DNA from: VRUE01 sp035605695
GTDB lineage: Bacteria > Actinomycetota > Thermoleophilia > Solirubrobacterales > 70-9
Direction of reading: 5' to 3'
DNA: 6,028 nucleotides
NCBI GenBank assembly: GCA_035605695.1
Contig: DATNGZ010000028.1
Coordinates: 1 to 6,028 of the forward strand
Below the pieces are notes generated by a model, which was given only the letters and a program-made list of their open reading frames with translations, had not been told where the DNA came from and searched no databases. How positions within the stretch are numbered: position 1 is the stretch's first letter; each line of letters opens with the position of its first letter. The position numbers were made by a program, and so were the translations under genes. This document shows, one piece after another, positions 5,102 through 6,028 of this stretch.

Positions 5102-5879
5102 CGGCGAGAACGCCATCGACGCAGAGCTTCAGCATGCTCACGCCGCTCGCAAGCGCCAACGGGATAGTTCCCGTGAAGTACGGGTTGACCTCGAGCAGGA
5201 CCGGCTCCCCGTCGGAGGCCTCCTTCACCTCGATGTTCGCCAAGGAGGTGAGTCCGATCCCCGCAGCGATTTGACGCCCGATCTTCTCCAGCCCCTCGTC
5301 GTGCACGGTGCGCCCGCTCGCCGCAGCTCCCGAGTCGCCCCGTGCCCACGGCGCCACGGCAATCACCTTTCCATCGGAGCGCGCCAGAGTGGCAAGCGAA
5401 TACTCGGCTCCAGGCAAGTCGTCAGCGAGCGCCGAGTCAGACACCCGTACCACCCCCCTGCAGCACCTGCGAAGCGCCCGCCTGTCGAGGCATACGCGCA
5501 GCGTCTTCTCCGACGGGAGAACGATTCTCGTGCCGATCTCGGCGAAGAAGACTCGCGCGCTGGCAAGCAACAACAGCTCGCAATCCAAAGCCGGGACCAG
5601 GACGTCGATTTGATGGCGCTCGCAGAGTTCGAAGAGCAACTCGGTGTAGGAGTCTCCGTATCCCTTGGCGACCGGCAGCCGGCGATCCTCGTCAACCAGA
5701 CTGAGACCCGGCGCGTTGGGATCGACGTCTGCCGAGAAAATATCGAGCGCCTCACCGTCAAGCGCCCTTATCGCCGCGACGCCAGATCGCCCCCCAGCCC
5801 CGGCGACGAGCACACGTGGGGGCGTTGATGTTTCTTGGGGGCTCGGCGACTTGATGAGACCGAGCTGGTCAACCTTCAT
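5094..5879 (-). CDS. Shortened ATP-grasp protein (carbamoyl-phosphate-synthase-like)
   Basis: A 261-residue protein of the CarB/PylC-like ATP-grasp type. The N-terminal pre-ATP-grasp domain is complete: RVLVAGAGGRSGVAAIRAL at 22-40, SADVDPNAPG, DVLVPALDCEL at 92-102, and LDRRAL at 131-136, where the family usually has LDK. The C-terminal half keeps LPGAEYS (155-161), GRTVHD, IEVKEA and EVNPYFTGT from residue 230, with Glu230 and Asn232 as likely Mg ligands. Between about 139 and 152, the segment that normally carries the VKP lysine and glycine-rich loop is absent in frame, apparently some 50 residues. The usual Arg of ExNPR is Tyr234. Loss of ATP binding is likely. The ATG at 5879 has GGGA 5 nt upstream. 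An ATG at 5885 and a GTG at 5915 are alternatives. It overlaps the PHP gene by 8 nt, and the pair was probably once a ligase-hydrolase unit. Confidence 0.8.
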   Translation of the reverse strand: MKVDQLGLIKSPSPQETSTPPRVLVAGAGGRSGVAAIRALDGEALDIFSADVDPNAPGLSLVDEDRRLPVAKGYGDSYTELLFELCERHQIDVLVPALDCELLLLASARVFFAEIGTRIVLPSEKTLRVCLDRRALRRCCRGVVRVSDSALADDLPGAEYSLATLARSDGKVIAVAPWARGDSGAAASGRTVHDEGLEKIGRQIAAGIGLTSLANIEVKEASDGEPVLLEVNPYFTGTIPLALASGVSMLKLCVDGVLADD

Positions 5880-6028
5880 CTCCATCCCACTATCCGGGGA
5901 CCGAATCAGCGGCACAATCCCCCGGACAGATGAAGCGCAGTGAATATCCCCCGGAAGGGCTAAGCGTTATTACACGCTCGCTGCCTGGCCTATATCTCCC
6001 AGGTGATCTGCCCAGTGACCAACGCGAT
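5880..6028 (-). other. Leader of the ATP-grasp/PHP pair with repeated CCGGGGGAT
   Basis: No gene is recognised between the ATP-grasp start and the window edge. The minus strand carries CCGGGGGAT twice (5946-5954 and 5917-5925), 29 nt apart. An inverted TCCGGGG at 5893-5899 could pair with CCCCGGA at 5920-5926. These could be operator half-sites or a leader stem. The GTG at 5915 would lie within the loop. No confident promoter is seen. Confidence 0.35.

Noticed and set aside
4487..5167. Plus-strand open frame of 226 residues
   Set aside because: It is antisense to the PHP gene, which carries HVHST and other family motifs. I regard this as a codon-bias shadow.
4956..5828. Plus-strand open frame of 290 residues
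   Set aside because: It is antisense to the ATP-grasp gene, whose minus-strand frame shows clear family motifs. The plus product has no recognisable domain and a high-GC shadow composition.

Overview
The window is GC-rich and tightly packed. It looks like the chromosome of a high-GC actinobacterium, most likely a Thermoleophilia/Solirubrobacterales-type organism. That placement is an inference from the style of the secreted proteins: a DUF4333 lipoprotein, an SH3-like plus YkuD L,D-transpeptidase, a DUF3494 protein carrying a Cys-bracketed Ig-like C-terminus, and a tiny matrixin-like protease. No rRNA, tRNA, CRISPR array, transposase or integrase was seen.

Layout from the right edge. On the minus strand, an ATP-grasp protein (5879 to 5094) overlaps a PHP-domain protein (5101 to 4373) by 8 nt. 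Both look degenerate at catalytic positions. Converging on them from the plus strand is a small secreted zinc metalloprotease (3964-4347). Upstream of it lies a roughly 390-nt divergent intergenic region. Its minus-strand transcript contains what I read as a cyclic di-GMP class I (GEMM-I) riboswitch (about 3756-3661), followed by a GC-rich hairpin and a strong Shine-Dalgarno.

That leader opens a tightly coupled four-gene minus-strand operon. The genes are an ice-binding-like DUF3494 protein (3573-2374), a YkuD L,D-transpeptidase (2377-1628), a collagen-like protein with 77 uninterrupted Gly-X-Y triplets and a BclA-like C-terminal domain (1616-330), and a DUF4333 lipoprotein (330-25). The junctions are ATGA, an 11-nt gap, and TGATG. 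A further TGATG at the left edge hints at a fifth gene. All four products carry export signals.

The most interesting reading is a second-messenger-controlled cell-surface module. c-di-GMP level would set expression of a secreted ice-binding/adhesin-like protein, a collagen-like filament, a peptidoglycan cross-linking enzyme that might remodel or anchor at the wall, and a lipoprotein. The riboswitch call and the gene families rest on motifs visible in the sequence. The joint function is inference.
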